Shown: positions 63,530 through 64,000 of the stretch, piece after piece | How the letters are laid out: every line of letters starts with the position of its first letter | Numbering within the stretch: position 1 is the stretch's first letter | Assembly: GCF_901933205.1 (NCBI RefSeq) | Contig: NC_044573.1 | Location: 31,059,493-31,123,492, forward strand | Source of the DNA: Camarhynchus parvulus | Taxonomy: Eukaryota; Chordata; Aves; Passeriformes; Thraupidae | DNA length: 64,000 nt | Reading direction: 5' to 3' | Position numbers and translations under genes: made by a program | The notes under the pieces: generated by a model | Seen by the model: only the letters and a program-made list of their open reading frames with translations | Told to the model about the DNA's origin: nothing | Database searches by the model: none

Positions 63530-64000
63530 TACATTTTCACAAGCAACCAGTACTTTTAGGCAAACTGAATGCTTGTTAAAGGAGGCTGGGTTGATCTTTC
63601 TTTAATGTCAGAGCTCCTATCTGCATGTGATAGAATGTAATTACAGAGGCTACATGCCTTGATGATCCTGTAACCAATTCCTGTCTCACCTCCTTCACCT
63701 TATCCCCGAATTCAGGACAGAGCAGGCAGAGCTGCACAGGCACCATGAAGAATCTTCTCTTGCATTAAGAAGCACTCAGCTGCACTTTAACTCAGGTAGT
63801 CTTTCAGAGGCAACTTTTTCAAGGATACTGAAATCTACACTAGCAGCAACATCCACCCAGGAAGGGGCTAAAGGTTCATGCTTACACAGACATCAATCTG
63901 CCAGAGGAACACCATCACAACAGTGGCACAGTTGAGCCCCACTTTCTATCTGCTACCAGGTAAAATACAGCTACAAGTTGAATTTGATTTGAAGACTATA

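Larger units (their letters stand above)
49176..64000 (-). other. Presumed RSPH9 intron 4 (incomplete)
   Basis: No confident exon on either strand. The stretch contains a 15-base tandem duplication near 50.34 kb, weak ancient LINE-like sequence near 50.85-51.03 kb, a stronger candidate near 60.54-61.06 kb, a G-rich run at 59429-59451 and a C12 run at 63518-63529. That it is all intron is inferred from the failure to find exon 4. Several spliceable-looking short open segments are discussed as findings. Confidence 0.5.

Overview
This is nuclear DNA from a vertebrate, almost certainly a bird and probably a passerine. CR1 LINE fragments occur in both orientations. At 48682-48815 there is a short element with a tRNA-Ile(AAU)-like head and a CR1-like tail, the architecture of the passerine TguSINE family. 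The protein-coding genes have large introns and canonical GT-AG splice sites. Two genes can be supported. MRPS18A (mitoribosomal protein S18a, now called mL66) is complete on the + strand in six coding exons from 25490 to 46984. RSPH9 (radial spoke head component 9) is present only as its last coding exon, 49015-49175 on the - strand. The two genes converge tail to tail, with stop codons about 2.0 kb apart. This matches the MRPS18A/RSPH9 neighbourhood of human 6p21.1, where VEGFA lies beyond the MRPS18A promoter. Layout: 1-24.5 kb is gene-free DNA upstream of MRPS18A, expected by synteny to lie towards VEGFA. It holds simple repeats and one possible conserved non-coding element, and no coding exon that I can defend. 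At 24.5-25.7 kb a CR1 3' fragment and a CCAA/A-rich tract lead into a CpG-rich promoter and first exon with YY1- and ETS-like motifs. At 25.5-47.0 kb lies MRPS18A, whose introns 3 and 5 each carry a CR1 relic. At 47.0-49.2 kb are the converging 3' ends, with the tRNA-derived SINE between them. From 49.2 kb to the end is apparently RSPH9 intron 4, with ancient repeat-like sequence and another possible conserved element; no further RSPH9 exon was found. The two genes are not functionally linked: one serves mitochondrial translation and the other the motile-cilium axoneme. Most open reading frames here are about as long as chance allows in 64 kb and start at non-ATG codons, so they are not annotated. 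I found no convincing new biological system. The observations most worth a second look are the SINE between the two 3' ends, the twin YY1-like start-codon motifs, and the candidate regulatory and spliceable segments.
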